Made by a program: the position numbers and the translations under genes. Under the pieces are notes generated by a model. It saw only the letters and a program-made list of their open reading frames with translations. It was not told the DNA's origin and ran no database searches. Source: Gnetum montanum (lineage: Eukaryota > Streptophyta > Gnetopsida > Gnetales > Gnetaceae). Taken from it: 26,270 bases of DNA. Below are positions 9,800-18,709 of the stretch, piece by piece (the first letter of the stretch is position 1; the number at the start of each line of letters is the position of its first letter). Where the stretch lies: NCBI GenBank assembly GCA_015680685.1, contig MNCI01038224.1, positions 88,279 through 114,548 of the forward strand. Direction: 5' to 3'.

Positions 9800-10326
9800 A
9801 TGTAAGTAGTACATCCACTAACATGTAAAACTGGCACAGAATGTCTGTTACAATGTAAAACTAACACAGAACATCCTCTACAACGTAAAACCGGCACAAA
9901 ACGTCTTCTACGATGTAAAATTGACATAGAACGTCTGCTATGATGTAAAACTAGCACAGAACATTTGCAATGATGTAAAAATAGCATAGAATGTTTGATA
10001 CAATGTAAAAGTAGCACAGAATGTTTGCTACGATGGAAAATAGGCATAGATCATCTTCTATGATGTAAAACTGGCATAGATCGTCTGCTACGATGTAAAA
10101 TTGGCATAGCATGTCTGCTGTGACATTAAACTCGCATAGCATGTTCTTGGACCATGACATAAAATAGGCACCCACAGCATGGTCCGCTATGACCTTAAAC
10201 TAGCCATCCACCATCCGCTACAATGTTAAACTAGCACAACGGTCTACTAGGATCTTAAGTTAGCACATTAGTCTATTGTGACCTTAAGCTAGCACATCTA
10301 ATGGTCTACCAAGACCTTAAACTATG
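9800..10326 (+). repeat. 30/31-bp tandem repeat after integrase (tail of element I)
   Basis: About eleven units with core ATGTAAAACTGGCACAGAAT and then GTCTGCTACG follow one another from about 9820, then more diverged units to 10326 ending in GGTCTACCAAGACCTTAAAC. Element II has the same tail in reverse (13400-13670). The 30-bp period makes long open frames on the minus strand with a ten-residue periodicity, which I do not regard as a gene. Confidence 0.88.
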
Positions 10327-10689
10327 TTGGCAGTGCAATGCCTCCTAGCTTACACATATGACCCCTATATATAAGCGACCGTGCACATCTCCAAGCCTCC
10401 TAGGAAGATGGGGTGGGACATTGCAATTCCAGAATGAAGTTCACATTGCCAAGAAAATACCCTCTGGGACATATGCAATGTCATCACCCCTAGCATCCTA
10501 CTAATCTTTTGAAGATGTCATTTGATATCTTGTTGACCTTCCAAAGCTACCACTACCATATCCAATCATCTTGGTCTTAGCTCTCACCATTGGCACCTGC
10601 TGCTGGAGTCCCAACACTATTGTGGTACAACCACAAGGTTTCCATCCTCTAGCCCTCGTTCAAAAGACATTCGGCTATTAGGCTTCTCA

Positions 10690-11480
10690 CCTTGTAGCTG
10701 GATTGCATGATGCTTGCCTTGGGTGAGGATTCTTGAGCACTGTAGTGATCAAAAATATCAACGGCTGGAAGAACACCAGGGATCAGCAGGTGCAACAGTT
10801 CCAACCTTGTATCTGTGGGAGGTCCGTGCTGGGTGTGTGCAGACATGGGGTTCCTTGAATAGTTTGGTCATTCAGACAGGGACTTACATCGGCATCAATA
10901 TAGCCTTTTGCAATGTAAATAATGTGAAATGCAAGATAATGCTTAAGGGTAAATGAAGCAGGGGAGAAACTGTAAAAATGCAACAGTAATACAAAGTAAT
11001 GCTTAAAGATTAATAAGACAGAAAATAATGTAAAAAAGAGACAAAAAATAAGAGACAAAGTAAAGTTTGGTTAGAAACATGCACCGCTTCAAAGCTACAA
11101 ACTCGCTCGGTTAGGGTGGATATAATCGGCTGCACAGTGTGACGGAGTGCAGAAATCCTAAGGGTAACCAAGGCATGTTGAGCAAAAAGAGCTATGCACT
11201 TGGACATGGACTCATGTACAAACAATGCAGGGTTCTACCAAGGTGGTAGAATGGAGATGGGGACCTCACACCAACTGAGAGAGACTCGCTGTTTACGGTG
11301 TTAGATAGATGACTTTTATGTTACAATGCTAGGGAGAGGGGAAATCTTTGTTTCAGAATTTCAAAGTTCCCACCACTTGGAAGCTATCTGCTTCAAGAAA
11401 GATGTGAACTCTTTTGAAATTGCCAACTTTTAAAAATTGCAAACTCCTTTGCATGCTATTTGCCGAGGTATTTATAGGAC
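10690..11480 (-). other. LTR- or leader-like segment, copy 1
   Basis: On the minus strand a good TATA box (CTATAAATA, 11469-11477) is followed by a long T-rich stretch. The segment is related to 16390-17000 by shared anchors in the same order: GGATTGCATGATG (10700-10712), TCAGACAGGGACTT (10872-10885), ATGCACCG (11079-11086) and TATA. A short minus-strand ORF (10846-10649) ends with TACAAG|GTGAGA, a donor-like sequence. I cannot decide between an LTR/untranslated leader and a promoter with first exon. No TG...CA ends or primer-binding site were found. Confidence 0.35.
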
Positions 11481-11734
11481 TGAGGGCGTGCGAAAGGGGT
11501 GGTTTGAATGTTACGTTCCTTGGGCCTTGGTTGTCTTGTTGGTGTCACTCATGTCATTTGTGACCATTGGACCTACAAGACCATTACGATGCAAACTTGT
11601 ATGCAATAACTACAATTCTACTATGTCATAATTGCGTCGTTAGCGTTTGGAGACATGTGCCAATGGTCCGATTAGGTGGAGTGCATTGATGTTGCACAAC
11701 TACCAATATGCCTTGCTGTGCTTTGTGAGAATGC

Positions 11735-11830
11735 TTAGCGTAGCGTAGCACTTTGTCGTGCATTCTGCTATATGTCACATGCTTGCTACGCTATCCTATG
11801 TTATGTAGCATAACGTAGCATAGCAAATTG
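11735..11830. repeat. TAGC-rich block with hairpin potential
   Basis: GCTACGCTATCCTATGTTA and GTAGCATAACGTAGCATAGC (11790-11828) face each other and could pair imperfectly. The same type of hairpin is found inside introns of antisense ORF copies B and C. Confidence 0.5.
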
Positions 11831-12059
11831 CCTTAGTTGCGAAAGCTTTGCTGATTTGTAAACCTTGTCTCCTGCAATACAAGTCTTGCAAACTCCGTTG
11901 ACTCTACCTTTCGAACTACCTTCTATCTCTTCCGTAGGATTGCTACGCCTTGCTGCACCATGTAGCTCAACGTAGCGTAGTAGCAGACATGGTCCACCAC
12001 TTCCTGACAGAAAGGGACATCACTACAAAACTCAAAATTGGACGAGGGGAGTGGGTAGT

Positions 12060-12160
12060 GAAGTCGTTGCCATGCTACGCTGTGTGACGTTGCATAGTGT
12101 AGCACTTCATTCCACCATCGTCTTCTGAAGCTTGCAACACTATATAGCATAGCAGGCTTC
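12060..12160. repeat. Second TAGC-rich block
   Basis: The stretch contains GCTACGCTGTGTGACGTTGC, CATAGTGTAGCACTTC and ATATAGCATAGCAGGC. It sits next to the minus-strand GTAAGT at 12173-12178, as the 5440-5640 block sits next to the one at 5645-5650. Confidence 0.45.
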
Positions 12161-12554
12161 GTGACTTAGAAAACTTACCGAACTATTTCTTGTGCATCCA
12201 GAATGGTGCTGTCGATTCCACACACTATTTCTGAGTAGGCCGCTGGCTATTTAGGCTACTTTGGTGGGTGGGCAGGATGGTACAAAACCTGTCCATGCTC
12301 AAAGTAGAAAATTTGCCAAATTGGCCAACCTGGACATAGAATGATCTCTTCCCAATGAACTACCATAGTGCTGCGCGTACTGCAAGACCCTGCATTTTTA
12401 GGGTGTTTCATTGGTCCCTCTTTGTTGACATCTGGAGAATAGGCTCGATGGACATCGGCAAAGAATACGAAACACCTTAGTAGGCAAAATGCTAAGGTTG
12501 TCACTTGGTGAGTGCTGAGACATCACTTAGCCATGCTTGAGAGTGTTGCATTGG

Positions 12555-12670
12555 TTTTGCAGAGGTTAAGGTAGAGAGCAAAGATGATGTTTAGCCGAGT
12601 CCCTCATCGGAATGCTCTGAGGAACTCGTTTGCATTTTCATCTTTGGCTGGCGCTGTTCTTCAACCTCTT
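12555..12670. repeat. Imperfect inverted repeat with about 50-bp arms
   Basis: The inner stem is near perfect: CGAGTCCCTCA (12596-12606) and TGAGGAACTCG (12618-12628) around an 11-base loop. Outside it, GCAAAGATGATG on the left matches CATTTTCATCTTTGGC on the right, and AGAGGTTAAGG on the left matches TTCAACCTCT on the right. It could be a small foldback or MITE-like element. I saw no target-site duplication. Confidence 0.55.
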
Positions 12671-12680
12671 GTAGGATAGG

Positions 12681-12800
12681 TGCTCCCTTCATTGGATGAG
12701 TTTTATTACATCTGTGAAGGGCTTTGACCTGCCTATGGACACCTTCCATATGATGAGTTTTGTTGCGCACGTGCTAGAGTCTGCACTCTCAAATAACAAT
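12681..12800. repeat. Diverged direct duplication, about 57 bp
   Basis: GGTGCTCCCTTCATTGGATG and AGTTTTATTACATCTGTG (from 12681) recur as GGACACCTTCCATATGATG and AGTTTTGTTGCGCACGTG (from about 12738). Nothing else is recognised here. Confidence 0.45.
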
Positions 12801-13399
12801 GCTAGTCGAGGCACTCGCTTCGCAACACTATAATGTTTGTTGTTGTAGTGAGATGCATTTGCGAGGACAAGGTCTTGCAGGCTGCTGGCATTGTTGTTAC
12901 TCTTGGAAACCATTGCTAGTGTGAGATGCCCAAAGCAGGAAGGCTAGCAGTGGCCCTGGCAATGCCGAAGCAGAGGAGTTGGGTGCAGATGCCCTGGAAT
13001 CCCTACCAGGGGTTTGCATTCCTAGTTCAGCCATGGGATTAGTTGCCACATAGCTAACGTTGTGCAAGCCCATGTGTTGGCAGGGAGCTGGAGCAAAAAT
13101 ATTGTGGTTAGGCCACAATACTGCTGGTACTTTAGATGCGGGAGCTAACCCAAGAACTACTGTTAAGGCGATGGGCCATGATGACGGTAGGTTTGGAGGG
13201 TTAGCGTGAAGCCATATGGCATCTTCGGAGAGTTAGCATGATGCCAAGGGTGGTGGCGTCGCATATGCTCGAGACCGCATTCTCAGTGTGTCATGAACGG
13301 TGTTCCAGTGCTACAACATCCCACCCACTTGTTAGCATCACACCCACTCGTTCGGTGTGTGTCTAGTGCTGGTGCATGTTGGGCATGTGATGCGAACCC

Positions 13400-13670
13400 A
13401 GTTTAAGGTCTTGGTAAACCATGTGCTGGATTAAGGTCCCAAGGGACTGCTATGCTAGTTTAAGGTCCGAATAGACTGTACATGCTAGTTTTACATCGTA
13501 GTGCATGTGCAATGTCAGTTTATAGTCATAGTGGACTAACAGTGCCAGTTTTACGTTGTAGCGGATGGTTGCTACCAGTTTAACATCATGGTGGACGCTA
13601 CTAGTTTATCATCATTGCGGACACTACTTGGTGCGATTGCTAGTTTATCATCATAGCAGATGGTACCTGT
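13400..13670 (-). repeat. 30-bp tandem repeat after integrase (tail of element II)
   Basis: This is the reverse-orientation relative of 9800-10326. Units contain GCTAGTTTTACATCGTAGTG, GCCAGTTTTACGTTGTAGCG and similar, and it begins on the tail side with GTTTAAGGTCTTGGTAAACC. The units here are more diverged. It lies directly downstream of the integrase stop of element II. Confidence 0.8.
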
Positions 13671-13685
13671 TGTTGCCGTTGCACT

Positions 13686-14790
13686 TCAGACGTAGTACAG
13701 TTTGAGGTACATGTGGTTCATCAGGTTGGTGAACTCGTTACCATGCATGTCCATCAGTTTGAAGGCTCCATTCCCAAAGGCTTTAGTGACCATATAAGGT
13801 CCTTCCCATTTGGCTAAGAATTTACTCACGTCCTCACAGACAACCTTGAGGATGAGGTCTCCCTTCTGCATTGGCCATTTATGTGGGTCTGCACAGTGCT
13901 TCTGCTATTGTTTGCTCTGGTAGTGCTTGATGCATCTCAGCATTTGCACATGTTCTTCCTCTACTAAGTCGAGGTCGATGGTTTGTCACTCGTTGTTTCG
14001 AGCTTCATTCATGACATTGAATAGGATCATTTAGAGTGAGGGTACCTGCAACTCAAGAGGAAATACTACTTTAGATCCATAAACAAAACTGTAAGGGATC
14101 TTACTTGTTGTAGTTTGGCACGTCGTTCGGTAGGCCCAAAGGATGTAGATTATTTTCTCGTGCCATCGCCTCTTACTACTATTAAGCATCCACTTCAGCA
14201 AATTGATGATAGACTTATTTGTAGCCTTTGCTTGACCGTTCGCCTGCGGATAATAAGGGGAAGAAAATGATTGTTTAATGCCTATATTGCTACAGAAGGT
14301 TCATGTTTCCATATTGCTAAACTGTGGATCATTGTCGGTCACAATAGTCATCAAAAGCCCAAACCTAGTTACTATGTTATCAAGGATGAAATGGTAGATT
14401 TGCTGAGATGTTGTTTTCCTTAGGGGAATAGCCTCCACCCACTTGGTAAAGTACTCTGTGGTAGTGATAATGAAGGTATGCCCTGCGGAGGACTTAGGTG
14501 TGATAGGCCCTATGAGGTCTAGTCCCCATCGTTGGAAGGGCCATGTGATTTGCATTGGGTGCAGGTCTGTAGGTGCTACGTGTATGAGATTTGCATATCT
14601 TTGGCATGTGTCGCACGTCTTGACTTTCGACAAGTAGTCACGTTCCATGTAAAGCTAATAGTACCCTAGGCATCTAATTTTTGCCACCATAGCCCTCGGT
14701 GCTATGTGTCCACCACACAGCCCTTCATGAACCTCATTAACTACCTTTAATACCTACTCACCACCCATGCATGCCAACAATATCCCATCA
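13686..14790 (-). pseudogene. pol: Integrase, element II
   Basis: VVNEVHEGLCGGHIAPRAM gives the two His (first near 14728, second at 14706-14708), and CDTCQR the two Cys. The core has D in WGLDLIG and D in VTDNDPQF (14334-14336). The third catalytic residue, expected Glu, is Lys (AAG, 14226-14228, in NGQAKATNK), at the correct 35-residue spacing. The C terminus (GDLILKVV, EGPYMVTKAF, MNHMYLKLYYV) ends at 13686. One frame runs throughout. Stops include TAG at 14754-14756 and 14655-14657 (the latter where element I has TGG) and TGA at 14301-14303. Dead by stops and by loss of the Glu. Confidence 0.9.
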
Positions 14791-14798
14791 TAGGATCG

Positions 14799-15470
14799 TC
14801 AGCACAGGGCGTCATTTCTCATGAGCACGTATTGCCGAGCATGCTTGCGGATTGCATCTCTTTGAGCCGATGTCAATCCACCTGGGATTTTACCATGCTG
14901 TAAATAAGCTTTAATGTTATCGTACCACTCCAAGGTATCTGCAACATTGATAGAGGCCACATGTTCTGCCTGAGTGATGGCCTCAATACATTCTATGATT
15001 GCGGTTGGTAGGTTTGCCAAAGAATGTGATGGGATGTTTAACGCAAGAGTAGCTAGGGAATTTGCTACGGTGTTCTCATTATGTGGCACGTGTTGCACAT
15101 TAGTGGTTATGAACTGCTTCAGTAGGATTTTTGCTAAGTCACAGTAGTGTTGCAGGTGCATAGCCTTGCAGGCATAGACTTCAATGATTTCATTCACGAC
15201 TAGTTTTGAATCTCCCCGGATCACCAGGTGTTGTATATGCAGCGCATGGGTAGTTAAGAGGCCTCTGAGTAGCCCTTCGTATTCTACCACATTGTTGGTG
15301 AAAGGGAATGCAAATCAATAAGCGGATGGATGCATTTCCCTAGAGGGGAATGTGATCATGGTAGCGGCGCTACCTACTTGCGTGGTTGAGGCACCGTCGA
15401 AGTGTAAGGTCACCTCGAAATGCGACGGGACAATGGTGACATTGCTAACATATTCATATGGGTACTTGGG
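14799..15470 (-). pseudogene. pol: Archaeal-type RNase H (aRH) domain, element II
   Basis: LHFDGASTTQVG gives the first Asp, NNVVEYEGLLRGLL the Glu and VIRGDSKLVVNEI the second Asp. The fourth position reads VANSLATLA, so Asp has become Asn (element I keeps ADALATLA). A TGA at 15315-15317 separates the first Asp from the rest. The 163-residue open stretch 15290-14799 is the best-kept piece of this copy and includes the linker to integrase, with DTLEWYDNIKAYLQHG. Confidence 0.85.
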
Positions 15471-15910
15471 ATCTATGGTTGCCCGGTCATCGACTGGCAA
15501 AGTCATAAGTTGGGTTGCTATGGCTTGACCCATTGTCGATGATTGACTTACATAGCATAGGTTGAACTCCATCATTATTGCTTTCCATCAGGCTATCCTG
15601 CCACCTTCGTACAGGTTGCTGGTGATAGCCCAGAGTATGTTTCTTTTCCAAATGATGTTGGTTATGCTGTGGAATAGGTAATGCCACCACTTTTTTAGTG
15701 CAAACACTAAGGCTAGGTAGTTCCTCTCCACCTCATGGTATTTTTCCTCGTATGCTATTAGTGCATGGCTCAAGTAATACACTAGTATCTCAGAACCGTC
15801 GTCCTACTTCTGACATAGCAGTGCTGCTATGGATGCATTACAGGTGGTAAGGTATATGAAGAAAGGCTTGTCCCTTTGCGACGGGTGTACCGTTGGGAGG
15901 TGTGAGAGCT
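15471..15910 (-). pseudogene. pol: First RNase H domain, element II (degenerate)
   Basis: FFIYLTTCNASIAALLCQK, YYLSHALIAYEEKYHEVERN and FNLCYVSQSSTMGQAIATQ align with element I. As there, the first catalytic Asp is absent (YLTTCN). Stops in the same frame are TAG at 15804-15806 and TGA at 15588-15590, the latter before WKAIMMEF. Confidence 0.8.
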
Positions 15911-16350
15911 CTTGCTTTAGGTTGTCGAAGGCTTCTTGACACTAGGCTGTCCACTCGAAGTCAACCCTCTTCTTTAGAAGATGTTGCATGGGGTGTAACT
16001 TGTTGGTCAACCTAGCTATGAACCTTCAAATGAATTGCACTCTACCTTGTAAACCACGTAACTCCTTAAGGTTTATGGGAGGTTCTAGGTTGATGATGGC
16101 CTTGACTTTGTCTAGGTCCACCCGTATTTTGACCTTCGATACTACGAACCATAACATGCGTCCAATCTTTACTTCTGAAGACACATTTCCTAGGATTGAG
16201 ATGTAACTCATGTATTTGGCAGCACTTGAGGACTACCCCTAAGTTACGTGGGTGATCAGCTGTCTCCTTGGATTTAACTGCTATGTCATCTACGTAGTTA
16301 TTTAATGTTTCTAGGACGTAGTCACTAAAGATGTAGGTCATGGCTCGCTG
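15911..16350 (-). pseudogene. pol: Reverse transcriptase, C-terminal half, element II
   Basis: It starts abruptly at TYQRAMTYIF, the Tat motif just before the catalytic loop. Everything upstream (the fingers and most of the palm) is missing, and the sequence switches to an unrelated segment. Y-V-D-D is intact at 16285-16296. A frameshift lies near 16170. After it come VDLDKVKAIINLEPPINLKE and LRGLQGRVQFI, then TGA at 16026-16028 and TAG at 15942-15944 (where element I has CAA within TNQCQKAF). Confidence 0.87.
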
Positions 16351-16379
16351 GTAGGTTGTGTACTGTCCGAAATCGTCAG

Positions 16380-17000
16380 TCTCTAGCTGGAAGGAAATAA
16401 AGACCGCGGGATTGCATGATGTGCACAGAAGACCCTACCTTCACCTAAGGGTGAGCTAGAATGAACGAAGGTAGAGTACCTTGGGTGGTCCGCATGCGGA
16501 TCAGACAAGGATTTCCCTGAACGTACACTGAAGTGCTATATGCTAGGTTATACGTAAATGGCGTAGCAGGCATAAATTAGAGCATAAAAAATGTAACCAA
16601 TGCAAATAGAGCGTAGCGTAAACGAGCGAAAATAGAATACATGCAACAATTAATGCAAACTGTAAATGATTTTAGGAAGAAAATGTAACAATGGCATTAC
16701 AGAATGAAAGTACAATGCACCGGTCTAATGCAGTTGTGACTGGAACACAAGGCAGATGAAAAGCCCCGGTGGCTGCAAGGATGATTGTGGCTGGTTCACA
16801 CTGTAAGCACAGTGTAGAGGCTAGATGCTCAGCATACAGGGTTGTCCAGCGTAAAAGGTTTTATGCTCTAGTTCGCAGCATCTCTGCTCTGGTGTGTTCT
16901 GGGAATTTTGCCAACCAACTTGGATTTCGTGAAAAATTGGACTTTTATATAGGGTTTTGATGGCGGACTCGGGTTGGGAGACACGTGGCATGTTGACCGG
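16380..17000 (-). other. LTR- or leader-like segment, copy 2, joined to truncated RT
   Basis: The minus strand has the TATA box CTATATAAAAG (about 16942-16952). The anchors shared with 10690-11480 are GGATTGCATGATG (16409-16421), TCAGACAAGGATTT (16501-16514) and ATGCACCG (16715-16722). The order is the same as in copy 1, and the spacing between the second and third anchors is also similar (214 against 207 bases). It replaces the part of element II that should hold the RT N terminus and the start of the antisense ORF, so it is an insertion or a deletion scar. No ends or target-site duplication were found. Confidence 0.4.
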
Positions 17001-17048
17001 GTGCAAGAGCTTAAAATTCACAAGTGTATAATATGTTACATTTGCTGG

Positions 17049-17150
17049 GCATATACGCTATCTGCAGCAAGCGTAGACTGTGGGCGTATACGCTGGAGGT
17101 GCTGAGCATATACGCTAGGGCGTATACGCTGATGTGCTGGGCATATGCGG
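17049..17150. repeat. Cluster of GCGTATACGC-type palindromes
   Basis: GCATATACGCT (17049-17059), GCGTATACGCT (17084-17094), GCATATACGCT (17106-17116), GCGTATACGCT (17120-17130) and GCATATGCGG (17141-17150) lie within about 100 bases. The GCGTATACGC core is a perfect 10-base palindrome. Linkers share GCTGGGCATA or GCTGAGCATA. The cluster lies exactly at the point where antisense ORF copy B starts to match copy A. Confidence 0.75.
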
Positions 17151-17821
17151 ACTTAGGCTAGGGGTTGCAAAGGATTAAAATGGAATTTATATAGATAAAG
17201 ACAGGCTATGGGTGGCCAAAATGGTTTGCCCTATCTTCCATGCTTGTGCCTTCCCCAAGCTACTATCCCAAGGAAAAATCATTGGGATTGAGCAGGCTTG
17301 GATAATAAGGGATGTCATGAAAGAAGGAACCTATTACAACTAGGCTAGGCATCTTTGTAGAGGCATGCAGGTTGAAATGGTCAAGCTTCGCGGGAAGCTT
17401 GAGTCCCATTTCAATGTGCACCATGCCTTTTTCATAGCCTACTTACAACATTTTGTAGAATTCTTGGTAGTCTATGAGAATGGCGTCTAGGTACTACAAG
17501 AGCATAACCAGATTTCCAAACCATGGATTTTCCAAGTCTTTTGGACCACCTAATCTGAGGATCCTCCAAAAGCTATCAAGAAATCATTCTTGATGATGAT
17601 GAGGGATTGGGTGGCACACAAGTTTCAGGCTAAGGATAGTGTGGGAGAGGCATCCCCCATTACCACTGGTAGTGTGACAAAGGGGGAACACCTCATTACA
17701 AAGATGATGATGATGAAATTGTAGCGTAAGATGTCTCTTCCGGTTGAGGAACCTCCCCACACAGATGAAGGAAGAGGGAAGAAGTTGCAACTCAAACTTC
17801 ATAGAGTGTAGTGTCCAATTG

Positions 17822-17965
17822 GTGAGTTATTTTTTTGGTTTTTTTGATTTGTGGTTTTTGGTTTATTTTTACGTTTGCTACACTATGTTATGCTAGGTAG
17901 CGTAGCATAGCGTAGCAACTATTTCAAGTTGATGTTATCTACTTACTGCAATTATGCTTTGTCAG
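17822..17965 (+). other. Candidate intron in antisense ORF B containing a TAGC hairpin
   Basis: Donor ATTG|GTGAGTTA at 17822, a long T-rich stretch, and acceptor TTTGTCAG ending at 17965 give 144 bases spliced in phase 1. The position matches introns in copies A and C. The imperfect hairpin GCTACACTATGTTA with TAGCATAGCGTAGC (17877-17916) lies inside. Confidence 0.65.
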
Positions 17966-18620
17966 CTAAGGAAGAAGAGGAAGAAGGAGGAGAAGAGGTA
18001 ACAACCCCTACTATGGGGGCAACTGGTGAAAATGAGAATGTTTTGTCTATAGAGGAGGGGGGCCTGACCGATGAAAAAGGGGCCCATGCTATAGAAGAAA
18101 GGGCCTTGGCTGGTGAAGAGGAGGTCTCCACCGATGAAGAAGAGGCCTTGTCAACAAAGAAAAGGGTCCAACCAATGGTGAAGAGATCCCTAGCAACCAG
18201 GATAAAGGCCCTTACTCAAGACCTTTTTGCATAGAGTAGCTTAGTGCCAAAGGAACACATGAGCATCAAGGATGTTGCTACGCTATTGGGTCAGCTAGAA
18301 TGATAGGGCCTCCATTTGGATGCTGGTGAGTTTGACCACATATTTGACAATGTGCCGATGGGCGACCCGCCTGCTATCACCCCTGAGGGTTTGCTAGGTA
18401 GGAGCTTGACACTATCATTTGCACTATTCATCAGCCCTATTATGGTTCTCTCCACTTTAGCTAACATGTCTTTACCATGTATTTCGCACCACCATTGATA
18501 CCTTCAGCCCATCCTTGATCTGCCTGCGACCATGGGTCGAGACCCTTGATAAATTTACTTTCATGGAAGGGGTGGTCAATGACATGATCAACTGTTTGAG
18601 GTAGGTCGACCCAGAAGTGG

Positions 18621-18709
18621 GTAAGTTAAAGTGCTATGCTAGACTCTGAGTTGTTGTTACATTCACCATGCCACTGTGACTAATGCATTTCTTTATGTGC
18701 AGTTTGTAG
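18621..18709 (+). other. Candidate intron in antisense ORF B after the VDPEVG motif
   Basis: Donor GTGG|GTAAGTTA at 18621. A likely branch site CTAAT sits in GTGACTAATGC, and the acceptor is either GTGCAG (18702) or TTTGTAG (18709). The second keeps the reading phase into the SHLKWDP block. Copy C has the same donor (25356) and a CTAAT. Copy A keeps ATGACTAATGC but has a poorer donor and acceptor. Confidence 0.6.

Larger units (their letters stand above)
1..10330 (+). mobile_element. Element I: decayed Tat-group Ty3/gypsy retrotransposon (left end outside or lost)
   Basis: The + strand carries RT-RNaseH-aRH-integrase (6362-9771) and a 30-bp repeat tail (to about 10330). The minus strand carries the antisense ORF (1103-4696). 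Comparison with elements II and III predicts that gag-protease of this copy lies left of the window, since the GGCC repeat that normally follows protease is at 451-778. The boundaries are inferred: no LTR pair, primer-binding site or target-site duplication was identified. The AT-rich array at 85-425 may or may not belong to the element. Pol has at least five frameshifts and many stops, so the copy is dead. Confidence 0.6.
10327..13399. other. Region between the facing tails of elements I and II
   Basis: About 3 kb with no convincing protein gene. It holds a + strand TATA-like CTATATATAAG (10365-10375) directly after the tail, a minus-strand LTR- or leader-like segment (10690-11480), TAGC-rich blocks (11735-11830, 12060-12160), a minus-strand donor-like GTAAGT (12173-12178), an inverted repeat (12555-12670) and small direct duplications. 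Minus-strand open stretches at 12256-12504 and 12689-13118 have no motif I recognise and carry no support beyond being open. If LTRs survive they are most likely here, but no pair could be matched by eye. Confidence 0.5.

Noticed and set aside
9640-10175. Minus-strand ORFs with ten-residue repeats of the SVLVLH type
   Set aside because: They arise because the 30-bp tandem unit is a multiple of three. They lie opposite the integrase end and tail repeat, and the reverse tail of element II does not preserve such a frame.
9800-10326. Regular 30-bp repeats considered as a CRISPR array
   Set aside because: The units are contiguous and diverged with no unique spacers between identical repeats, and the surroundings are plant retrotransposons.
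12256-13118. Minus-strand ORFs in the tail-to-tail region considered as host or gag genes
   Set aside because: No recognisable motif, no resemblance to the gag blocks elsewhere in the window, and lengths expected by chance.
13686-16211. Recoded stop codons or U-to-C RNA editing to explain the many in-frame TAG/TGA
   Set aside because: The two pol copies have stops at mostly different places, key catalytic residues are also lost, and element I has frameshifts. Editing of this kind is known from organelles of some land plants, not from nuclear retroelements. Decay is simpler.
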